A DNA stretch of 64,000 nucleotides from Mycobacterium conspicuum (GTDB taxonomy: Bacteria; Actinomycetota; Actinomycetes; Mycobacteriales; Mycobacteriaceae), in the NCBI RefSeq assembly GCF_010730195.1, contig NZ_AP022613.1, positions 4,774,001 through 4,838,000 of the forward strand. Reading direction: 5' to 3'. This document shows, piece after piece, positions 52,446-60,318 of the stretch. A model generated the notes under the pieces. That model saw nothing but the letters and a program-made list of their open reading frames with translations. It was not told the DNA's origin and made no database searches. How positions within the stretch are numbered: position 1 is the first letter of the stretch; every line of letters starts with the position of its first letter. The position numbers and the translations under genes were made by a program.

Positions 52446-53081
52446 AGCCCACGGCGCCCGTGCGCGGCACAGCGCGACCAGCGCCGCCGCTGGCAATTCA
52501 GGCGCTGGTGTTGGCTTGCGGTCACCACACCACGATGGCGCGCTCTGCTCAAGTGCCTACACCAAGCGGTAGCCCCGCGTCTTGGGGGCGCGGCCTATTT
52601 CGCGAGCAAAAAAGTGGATTTTCCCGTTTTGTCCACCCGGATCGATCCGATGCAGAAGGATGAAGGGCGGCCGGGCCGCTCGCTTTGGGAACATCTGTCT
52701 GAAGGATCCCCCACTGCCACGGCGATTGAAACGCAATGTGCGGCCCGGCCTACCAACGAGGCTACCCTGCATCCGGAGGCTACCCTGCATCCGCGAGGGC
52801 AGCATATTCACACCGGGTGTAGGGAAAACCCCGTCGATTGGGTCCCGGGCATGCGACCACCGCTTCGTGATGGCGGTGACTGACCGCACGTCGTACAAAC
52901 TGACCAATGCCGGTCGTGCAGTCAGTGCCGTTGTCTGCGTGGAGGATTCGCATAGGTGGAAACGCTTGCGGGCGCACGCAAGAATTTCGCAAGGATTTCG
53001 CGAAGAGCCTGCAAGCGGCGTGCGACAACCTATGGGTGTCAGATCCTCAGACCAGCTCCCCAGACCAGCAAGGAAACGCAC
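52446..53081. other. 636-bp intergenic region with tandem 18-bp repeat
   Basis: No open frame here has convincing protein features. An 18-bp sequence, gaggctaccctgcatccg, occurs twice in perfect tandem at 52758-52775 and 52776-52793. The last ~150 bases probably hold the promoter and leader of the next gene. Confidence 0.5.
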
Positions 53082-53786
53082 GTGAACACCATCTACGACT
53101 TGGAAGCGACCAGCTATGCGCCGACCAGCCATGCGCCGCGCGGTGACGAGTCCACCGTGGCGTCCGCATGGTCATCCAGCCCGCTCGGCAACCCGGCCGA
53201 TGTTGCCGCCCCGTACAGCGATGCGGCCGGATTCGCCGCTGACGGCGACGACCTCGCGACCAACAGGGTCGCGCCGGCGCGCAAGCCGTGGTTCATCAGC
53301 CGGGGCGTGCTGGCCGGAAGCCTGATCGCCGCCGTCGGATTGAGCGCCGGCTTGGGCATCACGCTGCTCGGCCACCCGAACCAGCAGCCCCAGCCCACGA
53401 ACACGGCCGCCAGCGCCACCACCGCGGTCGCGGCTCCGTTCGCATGGCTGGCCCCGGCTCCGGCGCCGCCGGCCCCGGCCGCCCCCGCGTCGACGATCGC
53501 GGCGCCCGCCGACATCCCCGCCCCGGCCCCGGTGGTCGCGGCACCGGCCTATGCGCCCGAACCCGTAGCAGTGCCGGACAGCGGACCGCCCCCGGCGGCT
53601 CCTCCGCCACCGGCCGCGCCGCCTCCGCCGGTCGTCGTGCCCGCTCCGCCGGTCATCGTGCCTGCCCCGGTGCCGGTGTGGCTGCCGCCCCACCCGCTGC
53701 TGCCGCACCCGCTGAACCCGAACGGCCCGTCGCACGGTATCGGGTGCCTGCCGCCGCATCGCCTGGTGTCCGGCGTCTGCCACTGA
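53082..53786 (+). CDS. Membrane-anchored Pro/Ala-rich protein
   Basis: The 234-residue protein has a ~65-residue N-terminal cytoplasmic part, one transmembrane helix (ISRGVLAGSLIAAVGLSAGL, about residues 69-92) and an extracytoplasmic tail very rich in Pro, Ala and Val. A short Cys-containing end closes it (GIGCLPPHRLVSGVCH), where two Cys could form a disulphide. GTG 53082 has aaggaaa about eight bases upstream. I do not recognise a characterised family; a cell-wall-spanning role is possible from composition only. Confidence 0.82.
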   Translation: MNTIYDLEATSYAPTSHAPRGDESTVASAWSSSPLGNPADVAAPYSDAAGFAADGDDLATNRVAPARKPWFISRGVLAGSLIAAVGLSAGLGITLLGHPNQQPQPTNTAASATTAVAAPFAWLAPAPAPPAPAAPASTIAAPADIPAPAPVVAAPAYAPEPVAVPDSGPPPAAPPPPAAPPPPVVVPAPPVIVPAPVPVWLPPHPLLPHPLNPNGPSHGIGCLPPHRLVSGVCH

Positions 53787-53815
53787 GCTGGGGGCGCAAC
53801 GCTTAGTCTGGCTTA

Positions 53816-54865
53816 GTGCGTCGCCATCCCTACTTCGCATACGGGTCAAACCTGTGCGTGCAGCAGATGGCGCGGCGCTGCCCGGGCGCCGGCGACCCCC
53901 GCCTGGCGGTGCTGAGCGATCACGACTGGCTGATCAACCAGCGCGGCGTGGCCACCGTCGAGCCCTGCACCGGGAACGACGTGCACGGCGTGCTCTGGCA
54001 GATCTCCGACGACGACCTGGCCGCCCTGGACAGCGCCGAGGGCGTGCCGGTGCGCTACCGGCGTGACCGCCTTGACGTCCGCACCGACGACGGCTCGTCG
54101 CCGGCCTGGGTGTACATCGACCACCGCGTGCAGCCGGGCCCGCCGCGGCCGGGCTATCTGCCACGCATCATCGCCGGCGCCATCCACCACCGGCTGCCGC
54201 AACGCTGGATCGATTTCCTGCGCCGCTGGGATCCGGCGCACTGGCCGCGACCGCTGTCCCCGGCCGGCGTTGGGCCGCAGTCCTTTTCGGCGCTATTGCG
54301 CGAACCGGGCGTGGTCGAGGTCAGCCAGTTGCGGTCGCGGTTTGGTTTCCTCGCCATCCACGGCGGCGGCTTGGAACAGATGACCGACTTGATTGCCGAG
54401 CGCGCCGCCGAGGCCGCCGACGCGTCGGTGTACGTGGTGCGCCATCCCAACCGGTATCCGCACCACCTGCCGTCGGCGCGGTTTGATCCGGGTGAGTCGG
54501 CGCGGTTGGCCGAGTTTCTCGATCACGTCGACGTCGCCGTCTCGCTGCACGGCTACGGCCGGATCGGGCGCAGCACCCAGCTGCTGGCCGGTGGCCGCAA
54601 TCGGGCGTTGGCCGCGCATCTGGCGCGACACATCGAGCTGCCCGGGTATCAGGTCGTCACGGATCTCGACGCGATCCCGGCCGCGCTGCGCGGCCTGCAT
54701 CCGGACAACCCGGTCAACCGCGTACGGGGCGGCGGGACGCAGCTGGAACTGTCGGTCCGCGTCCGGGGTCTCAGCCCGCGCAGCCCACTGCCCGGCCGCG
54801 ACGGCTGGTCGCCGGTTACTGTCGCCTTGGTGCGCAGCTTGGTGGCCGCGGCCCGTTCGTGGTAA
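53816..54865 (+). CDS. Gamma-glutamylcyclotransferase-poly-gamma-glutamate hydrolase fusion
   Basis: A 349-residue protein with two domains that both act on gamma-glutamyl bonds. Residues 1-125 are a GGCT-like fold: YFAYGSNLCVQQM contains the YGSN motif and DSAEGVPVRYRRD the acidic catalytic position. Residues 160-349 resemble poly-gamma-glutamate hydrolases of the PghP family, zinc peptidases: FLAIHGGGLEQMTD, RHPNRYPHHLPSARFDP and VSLHGYGR give the expected His/Glu ligands. No signal peptide is seen, so it is probably cytoplasmic. GTG 53816 is the start used; no strong ribosome-binding site is visible. Confidence 0.85.
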   Translation: MRRHPYFAYGSNLCVQQMARRCPGAGDPRLAVLSDHDWLINQRGVATVEPCTGNDVHGVLWQISDDDLAALDSAEGVPVRYRRDRLDVRTDDGSSPAWVYIDHRVQPGPPRPGYLPRIIAGAIHHRLPQRWIDFLRRWDPAHWPRPLSPAGVGPQSFSALLREPGVVEVSQLRSRFGFLAIHGGGLEQMTDLIAERAAEAADASVYVVRHPNRYPHHLPSARFDPGESARLAEFLDHVDVAVSLHGYGRIGRSTQLLAGGRNRALAAHLARHIELPGYQVVTDLDAIPAALRGLHPDNPVNRVRGGGTQLELSVRVRGLSPRSPLPGRDGWSPVTVALVRSLVAAARSW

Positions 54866-54896
54866 GTGTCGTCCGATCGTTCAACGGAGGTTGTTG

Positions 54897-55715
54897 GTGG
54901 CCAAGGATTTTCGCTTCGGAATGAGTGTCCGCTTCTTCAAATCGCGGTCCAGGTTGCAAGACTTGGCGAAGCGCGCCGAGGACGCCGGATTCGACATCAT
55001 CTGCGTGCCCGACCATCTGGGCGCGGCGGCACCGATCCCGACGCTGACGACCGTGGCGCTGGCCACCACGAAGCTCAAGCTGAGCATGTACGTGCTCAAC
55101 TCGGCGTTCTACAAGCCGGCGCTGCTGAGCAGGGATCTGCAAGCGCTGGAGGTGCTCAGCGACGGCCGCCTCGAGATCGGCCTGGGCACCGGCTATGTCC
55201 GCGAGGAGTTCGACGCCGCCGAGTTGCCCTATCCCAGCGCCCGGGCCCGCGTCGACTACCTCGAACACATGGCGAAATACCTCAAGGAGCACCACCCGAA
55301 CTCGCCGATGCTGATCGCCGGCAACGGCGACCGGGTGCTGACGATCGCGGCCCGGCACGCCGACCTGATCGGGCTGACCGGTTCCAAGGTGAAAGACGTC
55401 GAGGACCCGATGGCCGAACGCGTCGAGTTCGTCCGCAACGCCGCCGGCGAGCGCTTCGATGCGCTCGAGCTGAACCTGGCGATCACGGCGATGCCGGCCG
55501 TCGGCGAGAGCGCGCCCGACTTGAAGTTGACGCGCATGTACGCCCCGGATTTGACCGACGACGAAATCCTGGCCCAGCGCTCGGTGCTGACCGGGTCACC
55601 CCGCGAGATGGCCGACACCCTGTCCGGCTACCGGGAAAAGTACGGACTGACCTGCTTTACCGTGCAGGACAACCACCTGGAGAACTTCGCGAAAGTCATT
55701 GCGGAGCTGCGCTGA
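54897..55715 (+). CDS. LLM class F420-dependent oxidoreductase (TIGR03621-like)
   Basis: Luciferase-like flavin/F420 oxidoreductase of 272 residues. N-terminal RFGMSVRFFKSRSRLQDLAKRAEDAGFD, then ICVPDHLG, LKLSMYVLNSAFYKPALLSRDLQALEVLSDGRLEIGLGTGYVREEFDAA and PMLIAGNGDRVLTIAARHADLIGL. GTG 54897 is chosen because GGAGG sits six bases upstream; the frame is open further upstream only as a shadow of the hydrolase gene. The product is probably F420H2-dependent; substrate unknown. Confidence 0.9.
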   Translation: MAKDFRFGMSVRFFKSRSRLQDLAKRAEDAGFDIICVPDHLGAAAPIPTLTTVALATTKLKLSMYVLNSAFYKPALLSRDLQALEVLSDGRLEIGLGTGYVREEFDAAELPYPSARARVDYLEHMAKYLKEHHPNSPMLIAGNGDRVLTIAARHADLIGLTGSKVKDVEDPMAERVEFVRNAAGERFDALELNLAITAMPAVGESAPDLKLTRMYAPDLTDDEILAQRSVLTGSPREMADTLSGYREKYGLTCFTVQDNHLENFAKVIAELR

Positions 55716-55757
55716 TCGGATGGCCGACAGCCGTCGCCCGGTAAGCTCAGCCCGTCC

Positions 55758-55830
55758 GCCCTCGTAGCTCAGGGGATAGAGCACGGCTCTCCTAAAGCCG
55801 GTGTCGCAGGTTCGAATCCTGCCGGGGGCA
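55758..55830 (+). tRNA. tRNA-Arg(CCU)
   Basis: A full cloverleaf folds: acceptor gccctcg/cgggggc, D-stem gctc/gagc, anticodon stem cggct/agccg with loop ctcctaa giving anticodon CCU, and T-arm gcagg-ttcgaat-cctgc. CCA is encoded at 55831-55833. It reads AGG codons. A toxin-antitoxin module follows directly, in keeping with tRNA 3' ends as insertion points. Confidence 0.97.
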
Positions 55831-56096
55831 CCAGGTGTTTGCACAGGTCAGCGATGCTTTTCAGATGTCTGGCGACTGGTCGATCGCGCTGCGACGTCGA
55901 ATCGGAGGAATGCCCTCCGTGTCTGCACGGGTCGTGTACTGGTTCAGCATCCCCTGATTCCGCTGCCTTCGATGAAACCGGCCGCCGCCGCACCCCGACG
56001 ACCGAATCACCACAGATCACGCGGCGCTCTAAATAGGCCCGCCAGCCCCCAACGCACGCGCTAGCGTAGGTAGCATATCTTGCGTATCCTTTGGAT

Positions 56097-56828
56097 GTGG
56101 CTGGAATCTTGGTGGTTGAGCGCACGACCGTCGGTAGCCGCGGCACCCGCCGACTCCCGAAGAATCTGCCGTGGGACATCCCTGGACGCGACCAACTCGA
56201 ACAGGCGCTGCAGAACGCCGGCCTGGCCATAATTGCGGTCGAGAAAATTGAGGAATCACCCTCACCGGCTAATCCCGGCTCCGATGACAAGTCGCGGTTG
56301 CGCGTCGAATTGGAAGCCCTAGTCAACGAAGCCAACGAATCCGAGCTTGCGCGGCTAGAGGGAGCCGTGACGGTGTCGTCGGACGACGGCCTCAATGAGC
56401 GCTTCTGGGGGCCCGCGCCAGACTCGGTGGCCGCAGCCGAGGCAATCGTTGCCGACCTCACCGACCAGTTCGCGCAGCGACGTGACCTCGCCGCGAACAG
56501 CTTTAGCAGGGACGCCGCCGCCAAACTGCTGGGCGTTAGCTCACAGAGCGTCACTGACAGACTCGAATCGCGAAAGCTAGTCGGCATCAAGGTGGGTCGT
56601 GAATGGCGGCTTCCTCGTTGGCAATTCGACCCCGACAGCACCACCGGCGTTCTATCCGACCTTGACGTCCTGCAGGCGGCCTTCCCGGGCGGACCCGTGA
56701 GCCTCTCGCGTTGGATCATGCGACCGCACCCGGAATTTGGCGGGCGCACCCCCCGCGAGGAAGCGGTCACCCGTGGCAGCCAGTCGGTCATCAATGTCGC
56801 CCGCAACCTCACCGCGGCTGGATGGTAA
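56097..56828 (+). CDS. Putative antitoxin of an Xre-RES toxin-antitoxin pair
   Basis: The 243-residue protein has an acidic, helical middle and a C-terminal DNA-binding-like segment (SRDAAAKLLGVSSQSVTDRLESRKLVGIKVGREWRLPRWQFDP) typical of antitoxins partnered with RES-domain toxins. Its last codons overlap the RES gene start by seven bases. Start uncertain: GTG 56097 or TTG 56091, with no clear ribosome-binding site. An AT-rich tract with tatct/tatcc (56073-56089) just upstream would suit a leaderless transcript. Base composition is less GC-rich than the neighbours. Confidence 0.8.
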   Translation: MAGILVVERTTVGSRGTRRLPKNLPWDIPGRDQLEQALQNAGLAIIAVEKIEESPSPANPGSDDKSRLRVELEALVNEANESELARLEGAVTVSSDDGLNERFWGPAPDSVAAAEAIVADLTDQFAQRRDLAANSFSRDAAAKLLGVSSQSVTDRLESRKLVGIKVGREWRLPRWQFDPDSTTGVLSDLDVLQAAFPGGPVSLSRWIMRPHPEFGGRTPREEAVTRGSQSVINVARNLTAAGW

Positions 56829-57535
56829 AGGCGCTCGGACCACCTCCCGACCCGCTTCCCAAAGCGAAACGAGTCTGGAGGTGGAACCCACCGGCCGCCT
56901 CAGCACGCTGGTGGTGGTGCCGCGTCTATCACCGAGGCAAACACGTCCCCGACGGCATCACCTTCCGCCGGTACGGGCCCAAAGCGCGGTTCGACCACCA
57001 CCTGCCCGCCGACCCTCCGGTCGAAGACAAGAGCGGCCGACGAGTGCTCTACGTCGGCGAGGACTTGGCGACCTCAGCATGCGAAGTTTTCGGCGACGCC
57101 GGCGTCGCGGCGATATGCCCCTACTACCGGGTCGCGATCATCGCCCCCACCACCACGCTGACGATGTTCGACCTTGCGGCAAAAGGCGCAGCCCTGGCGA
57201 TCGGCGCGCTGCCCGCACTCGGCGACGGCAACGAAGCCCGTTCGCTAACCCAGCAGTGGGCCCGCGCCATCTACAAAGACCAACCCGCCGGACCAGGAAT
57301 CACTGGCATTCACTATCGCTCGGGCTATAACAGCGGCGAATCATTAGCACTGTGGGACTGCGATGCCCACGTCGAAGTCGTGCGCGACGCTAGCGGCCAA
57401 CCGCAAGACATCGCACTCGACGACCCACGAATTCTTCCGCGCCTGCAGGTACAGTTGCGCCGACGCCGAATCAGCGTCACCACAGTGCCTTCGAGCGAAT
57501 GCAGCGAGTGCCAGAAAGAAGTACTCGCTCCGTGA
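56822..57535 (+). CDS. RES domain toxin (NAD-degrading family)
   Basis: The 237-residue protein carries a RES domain: RVYHRGKHVPDGITFRRYGPKARFDHH with the early Arg, RVLYVGEDLATSACEVFGD with the conserved Glu, and a later Ser-containing core (GIHYRSGYNSGESLALWD). RES toxins such as MbcT degrade NAD+ and are held inactive by the cognate antitoxin. ATG 56822 overlaps the antitoxin stop by seven bases, as expected for a coupled module. The C-terminus ends with CSECQK; the function of that Cys pair is unclear. Confidence 0.87.
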   Translation: MVKALGPPPDPLPKAKRVWRWNPPAASARWWWCRVYHRGKHVPDGITFRRYGPKARFDHHLPADPPVEDKSGRRVLYVGEDLATSACEVFGDAGVAAICPYYRVAIIAPTTTLTMFDLAAKGAALAIGALPALGDGNEARSLTQQWARAIYKDQPAGPGITGIHYRSGYNSGESLALWDCDAHVEVVRDASGQPQDIALDDPRILPRLQVQLRRRRISVTTVPSSECSECQKEVLAP

Positions 57536-57998
57536 ACCGAACCCCGTTTCTCGGCGGCAGGTTAGAGATTGACGCTGAACTACCTCAATCAAGGGCGCAA
57601 GATATTTCAGGTTCCCGCCGGAGCCTCCGCATCGCGGACGACTGTCAAGTGCAGGTTCGACCGCGATGGGCAGAGCGGCCTTACATTTAACATTCGTGAC
57701 ACGCGTGGAGCGTTAGTCCTGAAAGGTGCTGCCTACAAGGAGGACTCGCGGGATCGGGATCGCCACCTGCAACCGCTCGTGGCAATTAGTTCCCGCAGAA
57801 ATGCGGGGAATACCGACGGCGCGCGCTCGCCATCATGAGCCGCGATCCGTCTCCGACTCAACAAGCGCGGCGCAGGGGCGATCCGGGTAGTCTCGAGTGA
57901 ATTCAACATGCCAGAACCAGTGTTGGCGATGCGATCCTGCCCGCGCTGCAACCAGCGACGTCAATGTGCCGTCGTCTCCAGAGAAAAGGACTCCCACC
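57536..57998. other. 463-bp region, no confident gene
   Basis: An open frame at 57569-57838 (TTG start, 89 codons) has mixed composition and no recognisable family; it could be a real small gene or chance. The sequence gcaggttcga at 57651-57660 repeats ten bases of the tRNA-Arg T-arm (55806-55815). The last ~100 bases are probably the promoter and leader of the secreted-protein gene. Confidence 0.4.
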
Positions 57999-58229
57999 AT
58001 GAAGGCGAGAGTGTTGATGGCCGCCCTCGGCGCTGCAGCGACAGCGTTGGCCGCCGGCGTGATGTGGACCGTCCCCTCGGCCTCGGCCGGCACGGACTAT
58101 TGCAATACGCTGCCCAACCCTCAGCAAATTCACGAGTGCAACTGTGGCTTCGACTTCGCCCCGGGCAGCCAAGAGTTTCACGACTGCATGGCGGGAAATC
58201 CCATGGCGCCCGCTCCCCCGCAACCGTAG
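57999..58229 (+). CDS. Small secreted four-cysteine protein
   Basis: The 76-residue product has a Sec signal peptide (MKARVLMAALGAAATALAAG, likely cleavage after SASA) and a mature part of about 45 residues with four Cys (DYC, ECNC, HDC) that can form two disulphides. It ends in a Pro-rich tail. ATG 57999 is supported by gaaaagga about ten bases upstream. Small exported Cys proteins of this kind are common and uncharacterised in mycobacteria. Confidence 0.8.
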   Translation: MKARVLMAALGAAATALAAGVMWTVPSASAGTDYCNTLPNPQQIHECNCGFDFAPGSQEFHDCMAGNPMAPAPPQP

Positions 58230-58336
58230 TCGGCCGCCTTCGGTATCGACGGCAAAACGCTTGAGGCACAACGACTGTCGCGGCTGAAAGCGAGGTGGCC
58301 CGGCAGGAGGCCGGGCCACCAGGTTGGTTGCCGCGT

Positions 58337-58801
58337 TTACTTGCCGCCGCAGTTGGGGTTCGCGGGCCGCGACGGCCACGCGCAGGCATGGACGTCGGTG
58401 GTGGCCTCGGTTCCTCCGCCCGTGAACACGCCGTAGGTGTCCCCCTGGGTTGCGGTGTAGGTGGCGCCGCCGGCGCCTTGCCAGCCACCCGAACTCACCA
58501 CGGTCACCGTCCAGCCCTTGCCCTGCAGCGCGGTTTTGTAGGCGTCCATCACGCCGGTCGACGCACCGCCGACCAGAAAGTGCAGGGCGATGCCGTCGTC
58601 CGGAATTGAGCCCGGGCCGTCGGTGCGCTGCGTGTTCGCGGGTGTGGGGATCAGCGACTGCAGTTGCGCCGCGGAGGCCGGCGACGGTGTCTTGGCGGCC
58701 GAGTTGGTCGGACCGCTGCAACCTGCCGCGGCCAGTCCGAGCGCTGCCGCTGCGGCTATCACCGCATACGTGTTGCGGCTCATGGTTGACGAGTTAGCCA
58801 T
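58337..58801 (-). CDS. LpqH-like small lipoprotein
   Basis: The 154-residue lipoprotein has lipobox LAAAGC near residue 28. The mature part (IPDDGIALHFLVGGASTGVMDAYKTALQGKGWTV, then GGWQGAGGATYTATQGDTYGVF, with Cys in HACAWP and NCGGK) resembles small mycobacterial surface lipoproteins. ATG 58801 is supported by aaggag six bases upstream. It follows the secreted-protein gene at 58836-59288 on the same strand with 34 bases between, so co-transcription is likely. Confidence 0.85.
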   Translation of the reverse strand: MANSSTMSRNTYAVIAAAAALGLAAAGCSGPTNSAAKTPSPASAAQLQSLIPTPANTQRTDGPGSIPDDGIALHFLVGGASTGVMDAYKTALQGKGWTVTVVSSGGWQGAGGATYTATQGDTYGVFTGGGTEATTDVHACAWPSRPANPNCGGK

Positions 58802-58835
58802 GTTGTTCTCCTTAATTTCTTGTGCAGGTGAGTCT

Positions 58836-59288
58836 TTAACCCAAGTGCCCTGGTTCGTCGGGCAGCACGGTGTCGGGCCGCACCGGGTAGGTTTCGTCGC
58901 TGACCAGATGCTGGTTGACGAAGTAACCGCCCGTGCAGCTGGTGTGCGACGCCCACGAGCTGCTGCTGCCTCCGTAGGACGTGCAGATCGGAGTCGAGAA
59001 GTGGGCAGGAACCCAGATCGTGCGCTGGCGGCTCCAACTGCCGTCCTTGGCGATCGGGCCGTCGCACAGGGTGCGGCGCTGCGAGCCGAGGAAGCCCCAC
59101 AGCTCGGTCTTGCAGATGCCCGCGGTCGGTACCGGCGGGCTGTCGTCCGCGTGGGCCGTCGCCGCCCAACCGGCAGCGGTCGCGGCAAACGCCGCGGCCA
59201 GCAGAGCGCCGGCCACGCCGCGCCGCAGCACGTTGCTTGGTCGGGTGGTGTTCGTCGTGTTGTGGCTGGTGTTGGTTGAAGTGTTCAT
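58836..59288 (-). CDS. Secreted CDGP-motif protein
   Basis: The 150-residue exported protein has a signal peptide ending ATAHADD. The mature part contains GICKTELWGFLGSQRRTLCDGPIAKDGSWSR, CTGGYFVNQHLVSDETY and the C-terminal PDTVLPDEPGHLG. This is a recurrent mycobacterial secreted family with conserved Cys and an LPDEPG end, of unknown function. ATG 59288 is the first in-frame start; no strong ribosome-binding site is visible. Confidence 0.83.
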   Translation of the reverse strand: MNTSTNTSHNTTNTTRPSNVLRRGVAGALLAAAFAATAAGWAATAHADDSPPVPTAGICKTELWGFLGSQRRTLCDGPIAKDGSWSRQRTIWVPAHFSTPICTSYGGSSSSWASHTSCTGGYFVNQHLVSDETYPVRPDTVLPDEPGHLG

Positions 59289-59718
59289 GGCATTGATCGT
59301 TCATCGGCCGATGGCGTCGCAATAGCGGTCGCGTCCTTGCAGGGGTACAAGCTGGGCTTGTATCGGAATTCACTTGGCGATCGTGAGCTTGCCTACTTTG
59401 CTGAAATAGCCATTAGTAAACACACGGTTGTGTTCAAAGGCGCTTTTGCGCCGGCAAAAGCGTTGCCGAATTCGGTCCACCGCCATTCTCAAGTTTGGCG
59501 GGCCTACTATGGCGCGGACTTGAAACATCGGAATAGTTTCAAATCTCGCGCAAATCAGGGTCTAGGGCCCGATTTGCCGGTACCTCCGTACGGGCGCGAT
59601 GCCTATTCTTGTGCTGCCAATCCTTTGGTTTGCAGGCCGGCCGTCGCCGTGACCGCGCCTACTACGGCAAGCTGGGGATACCGGCCCCGCTACCGCAGAC
59701 GATGGGAGATCACCAACC
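59289..59718. other. 430-bp intergenic region with inverted repeat
   Basis: No gene is evident. A perfect 7-bp inverted repeat ttgaaac / gtttcaa with a 9-base spacer lies at 59520-59542. The stretch 59340-59560 is visibly less GC-rich than its surroundings and presumably contains the promoters of the divergent genes on either side. Confidence 0.45.
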
Positions 59719-60033
59719 GTGAAGGCAGTTGCGGCAATCGCAGTCACGCTCGGTGCGCTGCTGTCAGGTCCTGGCGTCGCCCACGCGGACGCCGACTCGG
59801 ACTACATCGCCAACCTCAAATCGCATGGCCTGTCGCCCACGCCGGGGATTTCCGAAAACCAGTGGGAGGCGAGCGCAATCAAAGCAGCGCACGACATCTG
59901 CGCCAAGGCGGCGTCGGGGCAAAGCCGGGAGAACATCAGGGCGCACTACGCCGCCAAGAACCCTGACGATGTGAATCAAGTGAATGCCACGATCGATGCG
60001 GCCGTCGCCACGTACTGCCCGCAGTACTGGTGA
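59719..60033 (+). CDS. DUF732 family secreted protein
   Basis: The 104-residue protein has a signal peptide (cleavage after GVAHA) and a DUF732 domain: DADSDYIANLKSHGLSP...AIKAAHDICAKAASGQS...VATYCPQYW, with two conserved Cys. DUF732 proteins are abundant exported mycobacterial proteins without a known role. GTG 59719 follows gggag about ten bases upstream. Confidence 0.9.
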   Translation: MKAVAAIAVTLGALLSGPGVAHADADSDYIANLKSHGLSPTPGISENQWEASAIKAAHDICAKAASGQSRENIRAHYAAKNPDDVNQVNATIDAAVATYCPQYW

Positions 60034-60082
60034 CCTGACGACGGGGACCCTCGCGGGCCCTGAGCGCGCCGCGGGCCGAGCG

Positions 60083-60101
60083 GCGGCCGGGGGTCGGCCG
60101 C
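60083..60101. terminator. GC-rich hairpin after the DUF732 gene
   Basis: gcggccg and cggccgc form a perfect 7-bp stem with a 5-base loop, 50 bases after the stop. There is no T-run, as is common for mycobacterial terminators. Confidence 0.4.
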
Positions 60102-60318
60102 TCACCACCAGAAACCGTCGTCCCCGAAAAGCGCAGTTCAATACGGACAAATCAAAACCGATGAACAACGCGAATGCTCAATTCATCGAGACCGCTAAAA
60201 AGCGTTGGGCGACACACTATATTTACAGCAGTTCCACATAGCGCTATCTCCATATCTCCCATGGTCGGTGGGCGGGGCGGCCGTTTCGATGGTCAATTGA
60301 CCACGTAGGAGGCCTGCA

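Noticed and set aside
52582..53085. Open frame of 167 codons before the Pro-rich membrane protein
   Set aside because: Its composition is unlike a mycobacterial protein, it overlaps the promoter region of the next gene, and it shows no domain.
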